From assembly GCA_028023455.1 (NCBI GenBank), contig JAQFVV010000049.1:7608647-7672646 (forward strand): a DNA stretch of 64,000 nucleotides. Reading direction: 5' to 3'. Positions 21,836 through 35,494 of the stretch are shown piece after piece. This stretch comes from Epiperipatus broadwayi. Taxonomy: Eukaryota > Onychophora > Udeonychophora > Euonychophora > Peripatidae. Positions within the stretch are counted from its first letter, which is position 1, and each line of letters begins with the position of its first letter. The notes below the pieces were generated by a model, which saw only the letters and a list, made by a program, of their open reading frames with translations, did no database searches and was not told where the DNA came from. The position numbers and the translations under genes are program-made.

Positions 21836-22940
21836 CCATACTAAAATTTTATCCATAGCTTAAACAGTTTATATGCAATTTACAAATGACTTGTAAATGG
21901 TGATGTCAATATAATGTCCATTTTAAATCTAAATTTAAACAAGTTCATAGTCATAAACATAAGGCACCCTTTAGATCTTTATTCTTAAAACTCTGATGTA
22001 CATATACTAGATGTTGATAGTGGATTCTCTATTCTTTTATTGCCATTTGATGTTATCACTCCTTTTAAATGTAATCATTTATTTTTCTTTTATCAAGTTG
22101 TTGTTAAAGTGAGGCATTGGATGATATTTTTTAAACATTTTTAAAATGTTCCACATGTAATTAGTTTCTTGGATCAGGGGAATCCAACCAGCCCACCAAT
22201 GATTTTAAAATTTGCAAGAAAACTCATTTTATACTATTCCTAGCAATGATGATTTTAGAATGCTAAAACTATTAAATTCCTTAATGGTGATTTTACAATG
22301 TTGAATCTGATAAAAAGCCTTTAGAAACTTTGCTTTATACTATTTTTGTTTAAAACTATATCAGTCATAACATTTGGTGGTCCACATGCATTCAGAAATT
22401 AACCCATCTTTTGTTATATGTTTCATGTGCTTTAAAACATTAATTGCATCATATTATTATTATTGTTGTTGTTGTTGTTGTAGTTGTTATCATCGCCATC
22501 ATTATTGTGATTGTTATCAGTGCTAAACATTTTTAAATCACTAAACTTAAAATTGTGTTACTAATAATATTAAAATTATTCTATATAATATTTTTAAAAA
22601 TTCTTATATTTTTTTGATTATGAATGTGAATAATCGTCAAATATTATACATACACATACATGCAAATATACATATACATAACATAAAATATACTTATTTA
22701 TTAATATTATGAGTTACTTGCTTTCTAATATATGTATTGTTTTATTTAAATAACTTTAACCTCTTTTGCTTTTCCTAGCTTGTTTTTGAAAAATTAATAC
22801 TATAGGATGCATTACATTCTCCTTTCCCTGATTATTGTGATATAGTTGACGAATATAATCTCATGAAATGATTATATCATTTCTATATATATATTCTGAT
22901 AAATATCTTTTACACATTTACATATTTGCAAGAAAACATT

Positions 22941-22978
<38 letters not shown>

Positions 22979-24216
22979 ACCAATTAGAAATGCAGATATT
23001 TTAGTGAACTCATGTAAATTTATTAGATATTTTGAATAATATATATATATGTAAATCTAAATGTATATATATATATTTAGTATAAGGAATATATATAGTA
23101 TTAGTAAAACTAAAAGGTTAAATTCACTTCAATAGAAAATGCTATGTACAAATCCTTCAGTGAAATTGTAAGAAGTCAATGAGATTAAAGATTTAAGAAA
23201 ATCCCAAATAATCCTGCTTGTTTTGTAAAAGTAGATTCTTTCTTCAATAAGATTTTATTAAAGGTTTTTCTTAAAAATAAATGAAAATGTTTTAATTATT
23301 TGTTTGAAATAAAAACATTATATACTAAATATTTAGAATAACAAATTAACTAAGTTATACATTATAGAGCAATATTTTATAATATTACTCTGAATATATG
23401 CAGTTTAAGTACCCTCTATTAATTCATTACTTAAATAAAATATAAACTTATTAATAATGACCATAATATGTGTTTTTCGTCTATCAAACTTTCAAATACA
23501 GCAATCAAAATATATTTAATATATATAAAATTGAAAACTAATCTAATTTATAGTCACTGGTGTGGGCCTTAGCCATCTAATGAATGTTGTTCATCTATAA
23601 CCAGTCTAGCAGAACAGTTCACAATTCAGACTGCCTATTATATATCATTTTTGTAATATATCAATTAATAATCCTGCTTGTTTTATAAAAGCAGATTCTT
23701 TAAAAGCAATGTCACTTTATATATGACTTGCTTTATTGATTATTATATATCATCTTATATCTTAGTTAAATAATGAGCTAATAAAAGTTTAAAATGCATT
23801 CATTCTTAGTAATATATTAAACATTTATCTATAATAATACAGGAGATATATTTGTCTTATCTTTAAAATTTTAGATTTAAGTAAATACAAGTTATTAATA
23901 TTGTTACTAGTCCATTTATTATTTAATAATAAAATGGTAATATTTTTGATAGATCTTTTTTTTTTTTTTGCATTGGAAATATTTTTAAATACATAATTGT
24001 TTTATGCAGTTTATATTACTTGAGTACAAATAATAAGTAAGATAAATTTTTCTGACTGAAATTATATTGAATAATTAGGCAATTAAATATTATAACCAAA
24101 TGACAATATTTTCATCATTGGTATTAATCTCTCTTTGATTGTTAACCTGATTAACATATTTATTTAGAATCATCAATTTTAGGGTCACAGCATAAACTTC
24201 AATATTATTTTGAGTT
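21836..24216. other. A+T-rich DNA with microsatellites and one short duplication
   Basis: A TTG/TTA run lies at about 22456-22482 and TA runs lie near 22944-22976, 23040 and 23070. A 35-bp block beginning AATAATCCTGCTTGTTTT occurs at 23207-23241 and again at 23667-23701 with two differences. No coding frame was recognised. Confidence 0.55.
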
Positions 24217-24345
24217 ATTTAAAAGGTCAAGGAAATTTGAAAATGCTCTGATGAAGATTTCTGGACAGTCAAAACTGTCAGGAAAATAAAGAAGTTTTAT
24301 TTAAAAAAAATTTTTGCATTAAAGTGTATATGAGAGAAGTTATTA
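24217..24345 (+). repeat. Ribozyme-like repeat tail, family D copy 1
   Basis: CTGATGAAGA is followed by a hairpin-forming stretch with GACAGT and ACTGTC, then a tail GCATTAAAGTGTATATGAG. The same order occurs at 35495-35600. The CTGATGA box, stem and (G/C)AAAAC arrangement resembles the degenerate hammerhead-like ends of Penelope-type repeats. No closing stem I was found. Confidence 0.4.
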
Positions 24346-25927
24346 TAAGCTATATAAATTTTAGATATTAAGATGAATTAACTAGTAACTATAGGAAGAA
24401 AAATCTCAAAAAACTGTTGTCATATAGAGAAGGAAATAAACTTCCCGACATGTGCTTTTCAAGAATTTACATGCACTCACTTGTAAGCATCAGTTTAAAA
24501 ATGCAAAAGTGGACCATTTATGCTTAGAGTTTATGGTTATATAAGCCAATCTTTGATTATCATGCTAAAATCAAGACTTTAACCTATTGTTCCTGAAATA
24601 TGATTTGACAAATGATTAGTATAAACTTACTTATTCTATAGCAAGAGAGAGAAATTCCTGACCAAACTTTATACCTTCTCTATATTACAAACATGGTTAA
24701 GTGCTATATAAATAGATTATTTATTATAATAATAAATATTGTCATTTTTCAAATTTTGTATAGATTTTTATTGCTTATTAGTAATAGATTATTACTTCTA
24801 AATACATATTAAATTAAATCTAATAAACTATTCTTTTTTGTATTGTATGATTAGAAATAACCAATAAGAGACTTTAAACATTAAGAGACTTAGTGCCACT
24901 TTTATTAAAAATTATAGGTATACTTTTTCCATCATTTGTAATTTTGGTAAATTAATTATTTAGTGAAATTTTTGTTATGAATTAGACTCTTTGAGATCAT
25001 GATAACATATTCATCTCTTCTATATACAATTTGAGGTTTGAATTTGAGCTAAATGAAATTATTGTTAAGAAGCTTAGAACTTTTCTCTTAAAAGCCATAA
25101 TCAATCCAGTTAAGTATGCAACATTGTTCAGTAAACAAATATCTATCTTATTATCAAGAGAGTAAAATGAGAATAGAAAACAATTCAAACCCTCCCAGTG
25201 ACTAGAAAGCTTTATCAGTACTTCCTTCCTCTTCATTGTTTCTCTATGAGGAACTATTGGAAATATATTTAATCTGTATATTATGATTAAGTGTTATAAT
25301 ATGTTGAATAAAGTCTTTTAACTTTTACTTGTGTCAAGCTTTGTTATATTGATTGAAATATTTGCTAAATCATATTTATTAAGTATTTTATAACTATTTA
25401 TATTTTAATAGTTTGAGTGTTTTTTTGTTGTTTTTTTTGGAATTACCAGATATCTAATAAATTTTATTCATAAGTTTGAAAATAAGACTAATGATATATT
25501 TTTGAAAGAAGTCTTTCAATTTTATCAATAATTCTTTTGATATGTGATATAATTGCTATATGTTTATTCTTGTTCAAACTGGTTTACAGAAAGGCATTTG
25601 GAGTCAGATATGCTAGAAACCTACAAAAAGATTTTATCATGCTGTATCATAATATAGATATCATTATTAGATGTTTCTTTTAAAATGTCTTACTTCATTT
25701 GTATGTTATCAGGATCATACATTTTATAAGCACAATGTAATAACATCTCATAGTAACAACAACATTTTTTCATAAATAAAATAACAGTAAACTAAAGCAT
25801 AACAAAAAATAAAATAGAACAATTTCAAAATTAAATATAACTTAACTTTATTAAAAGCTTGTTATTTCCTTTTTCTCTCTTTCTTACTATACTGCTTTAA
25901 ACTTATATTTTTTAAAAAAAACTTATC
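24346..25927. other. A+T-rich DNA, no recognised feature
   Basis: No repeat pair or coding pattern was recognised. The 79-codon minus-strand frame at 24997-25236 has no motif. Confidence 0.45.
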
Positions 25928-26065
25928 AAAGATTGTCAATAGTCAGGTGTTGGTAGCTGAGAGGTCAGCGTATCCACCTTGCAAGCAAGCAATTGCTTGC
26001 AGACAGTTGATGCGGGTTCACTTCCCGGCTGATGCTATGACATAGGGGGAAAAAGATCATCAATA
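25928..26065 (+). mobile_element. tRNA-derived SINE copy 1 with decayed target duplication
   Basis: The A-box region TGGTAGCTGAGAGGTCAGCG (25951-25970) and B-box GGTTCACTTCC (26015-26025) are the internal pol III promoter. The unit begins with GTCAGGTGTTGG at 25942 and ends in an A-rich tail. It is flanked by AAAGATTGTCAATA (25928-25941) and AAAGATCATCAATA (26052-26065), which differ at two transitions. An extra GCAAGCAAGCAATTGCTTGC palindrome sits between the boxes. Confidence 0.75.
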
Positions 26066-27955
26066 CTTGCAATTTGTTTTCTTTTAGATTACTCTTCACA
26101 CATCAAGAGCATAAAATTAATACCAATTGCAGCTTTTATCATAATAAAAAAAAAGCTTGTTTAGAGCGTTAGCATGCTCTTAAGTTTACATATTTGTAAT
26201 TGCAAGCTATACATAAGTCATGTGACATCTGACTTTTTATTATTACTATTATTTATTGAAGTAAGTATACCTTCATTAATAACTAAATAATAATAAAATA
26301 CTATCAAACTCATCATTAACTTTGATAATAAAGGAAAGTGAAATTAATTACCACATTTTTTTGCAAAGTATTATACCAATATTTCTTGAGTTTGTTACAT
26401 CAGAAAATTTTTGTTCCTTTTTATTTTTCATAATTATCTTGGTGTGTAATACTTAGAAATATCATAGCTACTAAAATAATTGATAGTGGAGTACTTTTCT
26501 TAACAATTATTTTTAGGTTCCAATGCTTCAAGCAACTTAAAATTGACAACTAATCTCATAATAATAAAAAGTCCTTACAACACTTTCTTGGTTAGAGAAA
26601 TATAAAAGTTTGAAGTTTTGTTTGAAGACCTTTTTCAAAAGAACTAAAAAATTGTTTTTGAAAGATAACTTATTTTTGACTATAAAAATAATTTGTATTG
26701 TTTTATAATAATTGTTAAAAATTTCATAATAAAACATGTGTAAATGATAGCAAATTTGGTTAACCTACCGTAGTAACCAAGGTAGAAAGAAAATAAAAAG
26801 CAACAAGTTCATAACCATAGAAACAATTTTGGAAATACTTATAATATATCTTTATCAAATGTTATTTGAATATATGTAATGATGCTAAAACAATGTTATA
26901 TCTTTTGTATATATAAATTCCTATGATTTTAATAAATCATTTAGATATCTTTTCCCTTAAATAGATTGATAAGTAATATTAAACTTTGAAGTCAGATTGA
27001 TGAATATCAAATTATTCAATCATTTATTATAATGAGATAAAGGCTCTGTTTTAGATAACATTATCAGTATTAAAAAAATCTAAATTTAATTCTTGACTTA
27101 ATTTTTTTAATCATGAGAAAGAATCAGGACATGATTTTCTAAGGAAATTAGCATTTCATGTATTAGTACACTAATGATAAAAATAGAAAACTTAAGGATA
27201 CCCGGGAACATTGCTTGTTCTAATAACATACCAAATCAGAAATTTAGTAATATGTAGCATTCTCTGAAAATGTTGTTAATTAAGGTTTTTCATTTCATAA
27301 TAACTTATGAATTTGGTGTACTGCTCCAAAAATGTATTTGGCTATTAATATTTTAAAATATATTTATTGTTTTATATATTGACATGTAATGAAATTGTAG
27401 ATTTTAATTATACATTATTCAAAATGTAATAAACAAATAAAAAATATTAAAATTTGTAAATTTAAGATATTTTATGATATATGAGCAGCCATATTTTATC
27501 TCTGAGCAATGTACACAATCATGTTTTTAAAAAAGTTAAATTTGCAAATAAATTTCACAGTACACCACCAAGTGTTTTCTATTTTAGAGCACTGTATGCA
27601 ATCATATTTATTAATAAAATTTCTTCAGTTTATGTTGAAAGCACATACATTTGATTCTTTCCTTATTATTTTTTCCAAATTTGATTTGCAGTACTTTACA
27701 TAATAAAATGTTTTTGAGCATATTGCTAAAAGTTTTACAAAATTTAAAAACAGACTTAAAGTTGATATTGACTTAAAAGCATTAAAATAATTTGAGAGAT
27801 TCTCATTTTTTAATAAGGGAAGCTTATAATTCTATAACAGAAAAAAGTTATTAAAAAACAGAATATCAATGAGGAATATATTTAATTGCAATGAAAAGCA
27901 GACATTTTGCTAGTAATGGTAAGATATGTTTTTTCTTCTTATTATTTTTTCAGTG
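26066..27955. other. A+T-rich DNA, no recognised feature
   Basis: Several 60-70-codon open frames (26537-26737 minus, 27509-27703 plus) are Phe/Ile/Lys-rich and without motifs. No element was recognised. Confidence 0.45.
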
Positions 27956-28070
27956 AATGAATGAGTGAATGTGCACTCTTTAAAATATACATAAATGTGT
28001 CTTCTCAATTAAAGAATGAATGAGTGAACACACACTCCGTAAAATGTATGCAAATGTGTCTTCTCAATTT
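27956..28070. repeat. Tandem duplication, unit about 60 bp
   Basis: GAATGAATGAGTGAA followed by CACTC, TAAAAT and AATGTGTCTTCTCAATT occurs twice in a row, starting at about 27956 and 28015, with a few substitutions. The 93-codon frame at 28020-28301 begins in the second unit and has no recognised domain. Confidence 0.75.
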
Positions 28071-28318
28071 ATTATTAATAACTATATTATTTTTTTAAAT
28101 TCTGTTTATACTATAATCTTAATTTATATGTGCATATTCACATTTAAAAAAGTGTTATATATATACGTGTGTGTGATGAATATTGCCATATATTTGCAAT
28201 TTCATAAACAATGCATATCCTATTTTAACCAAACTTTATCAACAAAAAAACGAGCTATGATGTATGATATATGTAAGGAAAGCTTTGAAAAAAATTTGTG
28301 ACTCCATTATATATATAT

Positions 28319-28407
28319 AATTAAAAGGAGGTTGCCTTGACAACAGTTTAAGATTGTTGATTGTTATGTATATTGGGATTGTCTAAGTGGTGACTGGTAT
28401 CTAATGG
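28319..28407 (-). repeat. Short interspersed repeat (family F), minus orientation
   Basis: On the minus strand it reads CATTAGATACCAGTCACCAC, TTAGACAATCCCAATATA, AATCAACAATC and GTCAAGGCAACC, matching 56319-56391 and both arms of 53951-54220. It is bounded by TA-rich runs on both sides, suggesting TA-targeted insertion. Confidence 0.65.
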
Positions 28408-28520
28408 TTATATATATATTAGAATATCAGAAATAAAATAACCTGTGGTTATAAAAATAAATAAATGTTTAGGTGATTATTGCTTTTTCCTTTCATGCAG
28501 ATGATCAGAAATTAAAAACC

Positions 28521-28641
28521 AAGAATGAAGTTGTCAAGGATTGGTGGATGAGTGGTTAGCACAGCTGCCTTACAAGCAGTTGTTCCGGTTCGCTTCCGGC
28601 TGATGCTTTGACACATGAAAAAAAAAAAAAAGAATGAAGTT
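28521..28641 (+). mobile_element. tRNA-derived SINE copy 2 with 12-bp target duplication
   Basis: The unit starts GTCAAGGATTGGTGG at 28533. The A-box region is 28542-28560 (TGGTGGATGAGTGGTTAGC) and the B-box GGTTCGCTTCC is 28587-28597. It ends TGACACATG plus an A run. AAGAATGAAGTT occurs at 28521-28532 and 28630-28641, directly flanking the unit and its tail, as expected from LINE-assisted insertion. At about 97 bp before the tail, it is a short SINE with little beyond the tRNA head. Confidence 0.88.
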
Positions 28642-30831
28642 AAAACATTTTTCTTATACAATAGAATTATATTAAAATAATCAGCTTTTAACTAATATAA
28701 TTACTCAGTCATTATTAATCAGTAAATTAGTACATAATTATTTTTAAATGAAGGATAAAAAAAATTCTATGTCAGTAACATGGCTGTAAAAAATAATTTG
28801 ATAGAAATATATAGAGGAATGAATTTCCAATAAAGTATTAAACATATAATTATTTTTATTTTACATTTAATAGATATATCCAATAAATAATAATGATATT
28901 TGTATATAATCCTGACCCAAAATACCTATATTATATATTCCTTTAAAGACAGCTCACTATTGTGTGCAATCTATTTCACAAATGTGATATCATATGGGAA
29001 ATAACTATATGCAAAACGTATACGAGATACGTTTTAAATCTGAATAAAGTTCACAATTTTTTCCTAGTGCACTTTGGACTAAGTTGTATTCGTCATAGTC
29101 ATGGCATCTGACAAAGGGAAAAAGATTGCTGGCTTTATTTAAATGTGAAATCAATTTATGCATAAATTGAGAGAATTTCTAATCATTATATTTGTGATGG
29201 ATTAAAATGTCTTTTTTAAATGATAAGATTTACAGAGTTAGTTTTACTGTATCAAAAACATTTTATGAAGCTAGTATTATTTTTAAATATAAAAGTATAT
29301 GTTATTTGAAACAACATATTTTAACATTACTCTGTAATATAATTTTATATGTCATAAAATTGATATCCTTTTTTATATAAATAATTAATATTTATTTGAA
29401 TCTAAGTTTAATTATTATCGAATTTGAACAATATGATAAATAGACAAATTATTGTTCTGCTAAATGACAATAAAAATATACCCCCCCCCTCTCTTTTTCT
29501 ACAAAAATTAGGACAAAAAAATTAAATTAGTTAAACTAGAATATTTGCTACTAATAAAATGTATTTTTAAATAAATCTCTAAAAATAATAATTTCTTTGC
29601 ATTTTTCACAAATTCAATTTTTTTGACAATTTTGACTATCCAACAGACTTTTTCAGAATGCATTATTGTTTATTAACACAATTATATGCAGTGTGTCTCA
29701 GCTAAAAGCTGGTAAATCTTTTTCAGATTGTTTGCAGTTCTATGTTTAAATCAATATATGTGATTCATAGCAATATAGTTTACCTATTCATTACAAAAAA
29801 TTTGAAGCACTAACATATCTTGATCTCATGATCTCATGACAACTAAAATTGTGACACTGTATTGTCTACTTTCTTTGATTGCCTTCAGTACTCTTTCTTC
29901 CATCACAATATCTTGCAAATTACTTAGTCATTTTTGTGACTCATATATCCATTTCCATATACAATTTAAATCATTTCGAACAATTCAACAGCAATTTTTT
30001 TATAAAATTTATTACCATTACCTTGCTTTATCATGAATTAAGATTCAAAAAACACTGTCACAAATCATGTTCTAACTTATGATTCAGACATTTTAGCATC
30101 TTAAAATTTTTGTGGTAAATAGTAGAAACTATATTTCTATAAAGCACATGCACCAATTTAGAGATGATACTGCAGAAATCTTGGAGAGAGAGAGAGAGAG
30201 AGACACAATTACTAGTGATCTTTTTGCAGTTAATTATGTCACTATGTATAATATGTTGATTTAAAGATGGCAATGCAAACAGATTGAAGAGAGAACCAGT
30301 TACTTTTTTACCTGGTTATAATGTGTACAGTAATCATATTTTGATATATACATATGCAAACATTCAATACTGTATGTTATAATTTTATTATTAATTTTAT
30401 TCAATGATTTGTAATGCACAACTCTATTTGTTAATTACCTGTCATTTACATAAATAATTTCACACACTATAAGCTATGTTATTAGGTCTACAATGCCTTT
30501 TAAAGAATTTTAGTCCTCAATGATGAACTGAACCCACATTAAACAATAGTCAATTTATATTAAATTTTTAAAAAATGTACAAATTGACATGTGATGTACC
30601 AAATGAATATATTGCTATGCAAAAAAGTCTTTCATACAAGCACATACTTGGTCAAGACAATATATTAGATAGGCACTAGTTCAACAATTTACATTTAGTG
30701 TCCCTACATCTCTAATAACTAACAACATAGCTGTGACTACTGATAATATACCAATTTCAATCTATACATACTTCAAAAGTAAATTATAAAAATATTTTTC
30801 AAACCATCATATAATTTCTTTGGGACAATAG
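28642..30831. other. A+T-rich DNA with small structures
   Basis: A 23-bp hairpin, AAAACGTAT / ATACGTTTT with loop ACGAG, lies at about 29014-29036. A C run lies at about 29481-29489 and a GA run at 30184-30202. Open frames of about 66 codons near 29836-30082 have no motif. Confidence 0.5.
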
Positions 30832-32760
30832 ATGAACAAGCATTATTCAAACCACAAGACTTTTTTCCAAAGTTTGGAAATTATGTCTGAATCCTTCCAC
30901 ACAAACTTTCCTGGTATACTAAAGTTTGTTTTTGAACATCTAAATCAATGTATCTCAGAATATCTTCCAAACATGACTAATTTTCTAATAAAAAAAATTT
31001 ATAAAATTTTCTATATATTCAACAGCAATTTTCCTATTTACATAAAAAATATATCACCATCCACAATGAAAAATATAAGACCAATATCCATGGGTCCATT
31101 TGGGATAAAATTACTTGAAAAGGTATTAAAAACAAGATGGAGCCACTTCTATTACAACTGCTGTCATAATCACAATTCATTAAAAAAGAATTGTCAGTAA
31201 GACAAGCAGCATTATTATTCAATACAGTCATTGATACTGGGTGAAATACAAAGAAATACAGCCAAAGGTACAGTTTTTGAATCTCTACTAATTGATATTC
31301 TCATACAAACTTTGAAAAATACTAAAATATTTATTTTATATGTACTTAAAAATGTACTTATAAACAGGGAAATACATATTACTTTAAATAAAAAAATATC
31401 TCTTTTATTTAACACAAGTCAATCAATACCTTGAGGATTATTACTTAAGGGTTTAATATTTACAACTTACATAAACCAATTCCTCAACAATATAGCAAAA
31501 CATCTTCCTTGCATCTATATTCCCACACAGGGTCATAGTCTAACCTGCATAGATATGAAGGATATTACAGTCTTCATTACAAAAAAATTCAGACATTAGA
31601 AAAAAAAACATGAAAGAATTTACCAATTCCCATAAATTTGCATTAAATCTAGATAAATCATGTACATGGTACATATATCTATATAAAATATATACAAATA
31701 TATTTCTTGGCTTACTAACTACATATTTAGGTTTTTATTTCTATCTAAGCAATATGGCTACATATTTAGGTTTTTCTTTCTATCTAAGCAATATGGCTAT
31801 GTAAAATCAAATACAAGATAAATTGTTACAATCAACAGAACAATAATTTTACCACTTTCAAAGACATATGTCTTACTTTAATCTAAAGTAGCTTGCATCA
31901 TCATGATTATCATAACAAAGGAGATATATTATTTACCCATCATAATCTTTACAAAATCATTCATCTCAAATATTTATTCACTGTATAGAAAGCTTTTATG
32001 GGGAAGGAAAACAGTTGCACTTTCACTCAGAAAATTAGTTTCTTAGTACTCAAAATGGATTAGGATTACATTCAATTTAGGTATGTATGATCTAAAAATC
32101 TATTAATGTTATATCTTTCATGATAAGATTATTTTCACATCTGGAAATAACATTTAAGGTAACACCAGCAGATAAGCTTCCATTATATATAAAACCTCTT
32201 CAAACAATTTTAGCACCAATTAACATAATATCAAATATTAAGATAACATTTCCATAAGAGAACTGGTAATATTGAAAAATTCATGCTTATTTATATCCAA
32301 ACATAAATGAAATGGCTGACCCTCTGTTACTTGGCATTAATAATAGGCAACTGATAATAAGATTTAAGTAATGGGCTCTTGCACCAAAATATTTTGATTT
32401 TATGCTCAAAATAAAGATATAATCTTTGCCTTCATTATACTTTTAGTGGTATAAAGGAAATTTTGTATACAGAGGAACTATATGTAATTATGTCTTAAGA
32501 AAAAAGATCAAAAATATCTTTTTTAAAAGTTTAATAGCCTACAAGATGCCCAGTCATATATCTCAAAAATACTATGGAAAAATAATAATACAATTCAGTC
32601 AATCATTAGTTCTTTTCCAAAAGCTTTCTTTTTAGAAAGAAGAATCATTACATTCATACTTTATACTTCATGGTGCACAAGATGCTTATATTTCTACACC
32701 ACTAATACAAGAAGACATCTGAACACATTTAAAAACAAATACACAATTAAACAGAGAGTC
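30832..32760 (+). pseudogene. Heavily decayed LINE reverse transcriptase
   Basis: Translated fragments keep the order of LINE reverse-transcriptase blocks. A frame at 30832-31200 has an NIRPISMGPFGIKLLEKVL stretch, comparable to the YRPIS...K..E.vl block. Near 31425-31470 SIP-stop-GLLL...IFTTYINQ resembles the PQGS.LSP.LF..YIN block. At 31610 EFTNSHKFALNLDKSC resembles the n.L.LN..KS block. Later, near 32040, a KLVS..KWI segment recalls the post-RT region. The catalytic Tyr-x-Asp-Asp was not located. Many stops and indels are present. It is not obviously related to the LINE at 57 kb; some of the similarity may be chance in A+T-rich DNA. Confidence 0.4.
31719..31796. repeat. Two tandem copies of a 39-bp unit
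   Basis: CTACATATTTAGGTTTTT followed by TTTCTATCTAAGCAATATGG is present twice in direct succession, with a single A/C difference. It lies inside the decayed LINE. Confidence 0.85.
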
Positions 32761-34879
32761 AAAAAAAGTATCTACCAGATATATTTGCAGCTACATGGTC
32801 AGTGCTCTAATCTATAGTGAGATGTTCTCATTATAATTTCTTAATTGCTTTTTTTCTGATGCATTTATTACAACATATGGTATTTTGGTTTTCTAATTCT
32901 AACAATTTCTAAATACGTCAAGTTCTTTATATTGATTTTTTTATTCCTATTGTAATATACTAAGTTTTTATCAATAAAATTTCTTTTGGAACATAAAAAA
33001 ATATTTTTTATATAATCATTTAAAAGAAATAGATTAATAATAATTTTAAAAAACTTTTTAAAATGCTTTACCAATTTAAAATGCTATTAATCTTTTAATA
33101 TTGTTTTATATTTGTAAATAATTACATTATATTAGATGACTATTGTTTCTCTTTTTTCTTAACTTGTATAATAATGGATTTTTTAAAAACTGTTTTATTA
33201 TGATTAATAATCCTTTACCATTAGTTCCTTTATTGTCTATTTCAAATAATTTTGATACTTGATTAACGTTTATAATTAACATTATACAAATTCAAAAATA
33301 ATAGTTTTTATAGTTACAACTATTAAGCATTTATAAATAAGTGACAATTGTAGTGAAATGACTTATCATTATGTGGATGAAATAATTATATATATATGCA
33401 TGTTGAAACTATGAAAACATTTAGTATGCACATAAAATTAAGTTTTGTATTATATTTTTTCTAGTGATCCAAATGATTCAGTAGTTTCATTTACTGTTTT
33501 ATGAACTATATTAACATGAAAAAAATAATCTTTTTCAATTTTCCCCAGTATATGGAGATTCATCAAAATATTTGCAGTAGATTATATCAACCTTTGGGAG
33601 GCTTCTCGCAAATTATTTCGGTTTTTTAATTAATTTGTCCCCTGGTGAATTTTTTCATAAGTATTATACATTAAAATGCATGTACAATGGTATATTTTAT
33701 TATATAAAAATTTCGCTGAAAAATTTATGCTAGAAGGTGGGAAATTCAAAATTCCTGCTCTGACAATAGACATAAGCCCCAGCCTGACATGTTCAGCCAT
33801 TGTCTGTTGCCAAGACTGTAAAACATTCGGTGTTTTATGACATTGTTTAAAGAAAATAGTTCCCATGACCAAAAACATGTTTATTTGTGAATTTATTACT
33901 GTTTAAATATTTTTTATAATAATTTATACTATATTTATTAGATATCAAGAAATATAAATTATTAATAACTTATTTTGACTTGAAATACTTTATTTTTAAA
34001 AATATAATGTTATATTAGCAGTGAATTTAAACATGGCCTGAAGCAATTTATAAGCTTAGCTTCTATGTAAGCATTCTACTTATACTTACGAGTATGAAAA
34101 TATCACAGTTGTTCAATAAATATTCAAATATTTTAAACTTTTGAAGCATAATTCATTAGATATAAGAGAAATAAATAAATATTCATTTTGATTTTTAAAA
34201 ATAATAAGAATTAAAAAATATTTCATTGATTTTATAAACTGAAAATAATCTTTTTAGAAATGATGATGCGTAAACTCTTTGTTTTGATTACAATCTCATT
34301 TTTTTAATATTTACAGAAAGAAAATGTGAACATTTAAAATTTATTTTAGTAATAAACAAAAATATCTATCAAATGAAGTCAAATTTATTATTTTCAGATA
34401 AGTAATAATTATTTAATCATATATTTTAAGTTGATTTGTGAGACAAAGAAAAATGTCAGAAAATGCTGAAATGTGAGAGAGTTAGGCTTCATGTCAGAAG
34501 ATCACATTAAAACTGTTGTCATTATTGAATCTGCCATTATTACTTTTAGGTGAATACTATTCATTTTTTGAATAGTAAATATTTTCATTTGAAAACTTGA
34601 TATCTATTAGATTCTATTAAAAATTAGATAAGTTTGCACTTATTTACTAAAAGTAATCTGTATTAATAAAATAAAATGATACTATTTTTATATGCAAGAT
34701 TTCCGTGCAGAAGGGCATTTTATTTATAAAATAATTTTATCACAATAAAACCTAATTAAGATAATTCTTGATATAATAGTTACAAGTATGAACAAAGTTG
34801 AATAGAAGTTTCACAAACTTCATCAAAAAATATAATAATGATAGTAGGAATAAATATTCATGATTGCCATTAAAATATT
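32761..34879. other. A+T-rich DNA; less A+T-rich island at 33570-33880
   Basis: The island has an 82-codon minus-strand frame (33630-33878) and a 39-codon plus frame; neither shows a known motif. It could be an element fragment. The rest is featureless. Confidence 0.4.
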
Positions 34880-34945
34880 GCATGATCACTGATGAAAACC
34901 ATAAGCTAGAAACCAAGTCTGAGGATATTGGATAGAAAAGCCCTG
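34880..34945 (+). repeat. Fragment of the family A ribozyme repeat
   Basis: CACTGATGA, AAGC, AGAAAC, then TCTGAGGATATTGGAT, matches the right arm of 18427-18743 in order. Stem I pairing and the ACUAGU palindrome are broken, so it is a relic. Confidence 0.65.
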
Positions 34946-35120
34946 GATAGAAATGTATGATTACAATTTTCTAACATCTATTGGTTACTAAAGATTGCAC
35001 TATCATTATTGGGGGGGATGCTACTTGTGATTTCCCAGGTTTAATCAACAATGTAAACATACATCTAGCTGCATAATGATTAAGTATATGTATATTTAAT
35101 AATATAACATATATATAAAC

Positions 35121-35279
35121 CTATCATTTAAAATAATTATGTCTGGTACAGATATATTTTCAAGTTGTTTGTTTCTATCAGTGTGTCATTCACCTTAGGT
35201 CAATTCTATCACAACCATACTTTATCAAGCCTATATACATACCTGGCATTTACAATAAACAGGTCTGGTACAGATATAT
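35121..35279. repeat. Direct repeat, 38-bp unit at 121-bp spacing
   Basis: CCT(A/G)(T/G)CATTTA...GTCTGGTACAGATATAT occurs at 35121-35158 and 35242-35279. It may be the remains of a tandem array. Confidence 0.6.
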
Positions 35280-35494
35280 GTTTATATTATTTATAGTATA
35301 TTTATTTCAAAATAAAAAAATTGCATTATGTGATAGTTTCTACTAATCTTGTTTTTTTTTCATCCAATTTCATATCTTGTTTTGTTCATGATTTTATCTT
35401 TTGTAATAAATTTTGTATATCTTTCATCTTAAAATATATAGTAATAAATTAATGACCTCAAAATAAGTCAATGTAACCATAAATAAAAAAGAAA

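Noticed and set aside
25981-26005. GCAAGCAAGC/GCTTGC palindrome as a possible regulatory site
   Set aside because: It lies between the A and B boxes of a SINE and is best explained as a local duplication in that copy.
33630-33878. 82-codon minus-strand frame in a less A+T-rich island
   Set aside because: It reads like ordinary protein but has no recognisable domain, start context or splice partners; kept only as a composition note.
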